In this document: in pieces, positions 14,498 to 16,275 of the stretch
Layout: the number at the start of each line of letters is the position of its first letter
How positions within the stretch are numbered: the stretch's first letter is position 1
Source: Magnetococcales bacterium
GTDB taxonomy: Bacteria > Pseudomonadota > Magnetococcia > Magnetococcales > JADGCH01
NCBI GenBank assembly: GCA_015228995.1
Contig: JADGCM010000025.1
Span: 1 to 16,275, forward strand
Direction of reading: 5' to 3'
DNA length: 16,275 bases
Translations under genes and position numbers: made by a program
Notes under the pieces: model-generated
The model's database searches: none
Seen by the model: the letters and a program-made list of their open reading frames with translations, nothing else
What the model was told of the DNA's origin: nothing

Positions 14498-14780
14498 TTG
14501 GAAGCAACCGTAAGGGAAGAGGCGCGAAAAATGTCTATTACCATTGATTTGATGGAAAACGATCTGTTTCGTCCGTTGCTGCTGAAGGGCATTCAGGATG
14601 GTAAAATGGAAGGCATCAAGGAGGGTCAGATTGACATTTTGCTCAGCCAAGCACAGTACCGTTTTGGTCAGCTACCTAAGAAGGTTCTAAAAAATCAGCA
14701 AAGCCGACACAGTTAAAATTAATCTTTGGAGCAGGCGCATCCTTGATGCCCGCTCGCTTGATGATGTCTTCGGCCACTAG
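14498..14780 (+). pseudogene. Frameshifted 3' remnant of an Rpn-family nuclease gene
   Basis: The frame from 14498 reads MSITIDLMENDLFRPLLLKG, then KMEGIKEGQIDILLSQAQYRFGQLP, the linker and C-terminal part of Rpn-family proteins like the one at 3517-4506, and stops at 14716. After a run of six A (near 14689-14694) the +1 frame continues the same domain: SKADTVKINLWSRRILDARSLDDVFGH, ending at TAG 14778-14780. This matches the end of the intact copy (…DAHSLEDIFG). The nuclease core is missing: upstream sequence is the 5' region of the divergent TolC gene. So one +1 slip and a 5' deletion have occurred. A sequencing error in the A-run would explain the slip but not the missing N-terminus. Confidence 0.75.
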
Positions 14781-14815
14781 CCTTGTTCTTAGGACAGGGC
14801 CGATGTCAGCCACGC

Positions 14816-15730
14816 TCACATCGCTGCCAGCAATGTGCCGACATTATGGCGAAATAGCTCCAGATAAGTAGCCGCTGGCCCATCAGCAGCAGAAAGAGCG
14901 TCGGAATAGAGCTTACCCCCTATTTTGGCCCCGGTCTCTTGGGCAATGCGCTGGGCCAACCTGGGGTCACTGATATTTTCCACAAACAGGGCTTTGACCC
15001 CCTCATGACGCACCTGCCGGATCATCCGCGCTAGATTGGTGGCCGTGACCTCGCCCTCACTACCGCCTCCCAGTGGAGACAAAAAGGTCACCCCGTACGC
15101 AACCGCAAAATAACCAAAAGCGTCGTGTGAGGTGATCACCTTACGCCGTTGCGGCGATAACGCGGCCAACCGCTGGCGGATCTCAGCATCTAAGCGGCTC
15201 ATGGTGGCCATGTATGCCTCACCAGCCCGTTGGTAATGGGTGGCATGCTGTGGATCGACGTCGGCCAAGGCGCGGCTGATATTGGCCGCGTAGATCATAC
15301 CGTTGTTGAGATCTTGCCAGGCATGGGGATCGTGGTCCAGCGGCTTGATGCCGGCACTGCCTGTGACCAGATGGCCCTTAAAACCGCTGGCTTGCACCAA
15401 CCGCTCCATCCAACCCTCAAAACCCAGACCATTGACAACCAGTAACCTTGCCTGGGCCACGTTCTGGATATCGCGTGGTGTGGGTGCATAAGCGTGCACA
15501 CTACTGTCCGGCCCCACCAACGTGGTCACCGTGACCCGGTCGCCACCGACCACCCGCACCATATCACCCAGGATGCTGAAACTGGCCACAACGGGTAACG
15601 GCGATACCGGATCGGCAGCAGCTAGGCCAACCCCCATTACCAGAAGGGCTGACCAACCAATCACCCATTGTGCGAGACGCTGTTTGCCGCCCCGGGAAAT
15701 ATGGCGGCTAGTTCCGATCGTAGTAAACAT
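14816..15730 (-). CDS. Metal-binding periplasmic protein of ABC transporter (ZnuA/TroA-like)
   Basis: A 304-residue cluster A-I metal-binding protein (zinc or manganese uptake). From the ATG at 15730 there is a signal peptide (LAQWVIGWSALLVMGVGLAAA) and then VVASFSILGDMVRVVGGD. Metal ligands can be read by family alignment: His79 (VHAYAPTP), His136 (DPHAWQD), His202 (ITSHDAFGYFA) and Asp277 (LYSDALS). ENISDPRLA is another family block. The long His/Asp-rich loop of E. coli ZnuA is reduced to HDPHAW, so metal choice is open. The start lies inside the end of the upstream CheX-like gene (23-nt overlap), and the frame runs further upstream without a better ribosome-binding site. No permease or ATPase gene follows in the window. 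Confidence 0.88.
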   Translation of the reverse strand: MFTTIGTSRHISRGGKQRLAQWVIGWSALLVMGVGLAAADPVSPLPVVASFSILGDMVRVVGGDRVTVTTLVGPDSSVHAYAPTPRDIQNVAQARLLVVNGLGFEGWMERLVQASGFKGHLVTGSAGIKPLDHDPHAWQDLNNGMIYAANISRALADVDPQHATHYQRAGEAYMATMSRLDAEIRQRLAALSPQRRKVITSHDAFGYFAVAYGVTFLSPLGGGSEGEVTATNLARMIRQVRHEGVKALFVENISDPRLAQRIAQETGAKIGGKLYSDALSAADGPAATYLELFRHNVGTLLAAM

Positions 15731-16250
15731 CGACATAAAATGGCTCATACTCCAGCCGGAAAAAATGGCGGACACTTTCAATGACTCCCCGGTAATCAAT
15801 CTCATAGTTACTACCACTGACAATGGTGGGAGTGCTCATGTGGACCTCATCCAGCCGCATTTTGCTGGTCAATTTGGTCTGAATGCCACCCGCCAACATG
15901 TTGCCTACTTCGGCAAAGGCATCTTTGGCCTCCTCGCCCAACTCACGATATTTTTCCCCCGCCAAGGCTGAAGCCAGTACGCATGCAATATGCGTCGAAC
16001 AAGCCAAACGGGTGCCGCCATCAATACCGCCACTGAAACCGACGATCACGGAGACCTCTGCCGGGGCCTGCACGTAGGCTACCTTCGCCGGCTTGGGCAG
16101 CGCGTGACTAGGGCTCACATCGATAAACAGCATGGTGTTGACAATCTCCATCATCGCCGCTTCTGTCACCGACAGAATGATCGATTGCAATTGATCACAA
16201 TTTCGCATAGACGCACCTAACAATGGGTCAAGAGGGCTTTCGTTGCGCAT
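15708..16250 (-). CDS. CheX/CheC-like chemotaxis phosphatase domain protein
   Basis: A 180-residue protein with the CheC/CheX/FliY-type fold; characterised members dephosphorylate CheY-P and adjust motility signalling. The diagnostic helix is DAFAEVGNMLAGGI (around residues 110-123), with Glu114 and Asn117 of the ExxN catalytic motif, preceded by a Gly-rich turn (VGFSGGIDGG) and followed by L-x-x-V-x-x-S-x-P-T-I-V. One ExxN motif suggests the CheX form; a related EAAMMEIVNTM stretch (about 30-40) is a less certain first half. Starts: ATG 16250, with GAGGAG about 13 nt upstream, or ATG 16208 (MRNCDQ), with AGGTG about 5 nt upstream. No other chemotaxis gene is in view. Confidence in the domain is good, in the exact role moderate. 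Confidence 0.82.
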   Translation of the reverse strand: MRNESPLDPLLGASMRNCDQLQSIILSVTEAAMMEIVNTMLFIDVSPSHALPKPAKVAYVQAPAEVSVIVGFSGGIDGGTRLACSTHIACVLASALAGEKYRELGEEAKDAFAEVGNMLAGGIQTKLTSKMRLDEVHMSTPTIVSGSNYEIDYRGVIESVRHFFRLEYEPFYVDVYYDRN

Positions 16251-16275
16251 TTTCTGTCATCTGCTCCTCGTTGGC

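Noticed and set aside
15522..15971. 149-aa + strand frame across the CheX-like and metal-protein genes
   Set aside because: It spans two well-supported - strand genes and its composition has no domain pattern.

Overview
The window is a gene-dense stretch of a proteobacterial chromosome of moderate G+C content, with one partial gene at the left edge. A standard housekeeping set (HtrA/DegP, S21, TruA, UppP, RnfH, IscS-IscU-IscA-HscB, SixA) points to Proteobacteria. The S21 protein looks more like alphaproteobacterial or Magnetococcia forms than gammaproteobacterial ones (EKPSE motif, N-terminal VYDNNVDQA), whereas IscS is close to the E. coli-type enzyme. A deep-branching or magnetotactic proteobacterium is a guess only.

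Layout: (1) 1-1450: the 3' part of a DegP-type serine protease, then rpsU with its own promoter, a strong Shine-Dalgarno and a perfect 15-bp terminator hairpin. (2) 1523-2864: three unrecognised genes, a small + strand gene, a - strand gene that overlaps it tail to tail, and a single-pass membrane protein. (3) 2985-4506: sixA followed by a PD-(D/E)XK Rpn-family nuclease gene, probably one operon. (4) 4527-6402: a - strand operon rnfH-truA-uppP. (5) 6403-6699: a divergent intergenic region holding a C/G-rich palindromic repeat. (6) 6700-11880: an orphan ParA ATPase, iscS-iscU-iscA-hscB, and a large beta-rich PPC/Ig-like domain protein whose start overlaps hscB, where hscA would be expected. (7) 11883-14356: a - strand operon of a TolC-family outer-membrane protein and a MacA-type adaptor, convergent with the PPC gene and 2 bp from it. 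(8) 14498-14780: a frameshifted 3' remnant of a second Rpn-family gene. (9) 14816-16250: a - strand CheX-like chemotaxis phosphatase overlapping a metal-binding periplasmic protein of the ZnuA/TroA family.

Functional reading: IscS, IscU, IscA and HscB form an iron-sulfur assembly module, but IscR, HscA and ferredoxin are absent here. The adaptor/TolC pair is a two-thirds tripartite export system without its inner-membrane pump, next to a probable extracellular PPC protein; a secretion link between them is a hypothesis only. The most unusual nucleotide-level structure is a near-perfect 17-nt inverted repeat bracketing rpsU, which could pair the start of its ribosome-binding region with its stop-codon region. 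I see no tRNA, rRNA, CRISPR array or complete insertion sequence.
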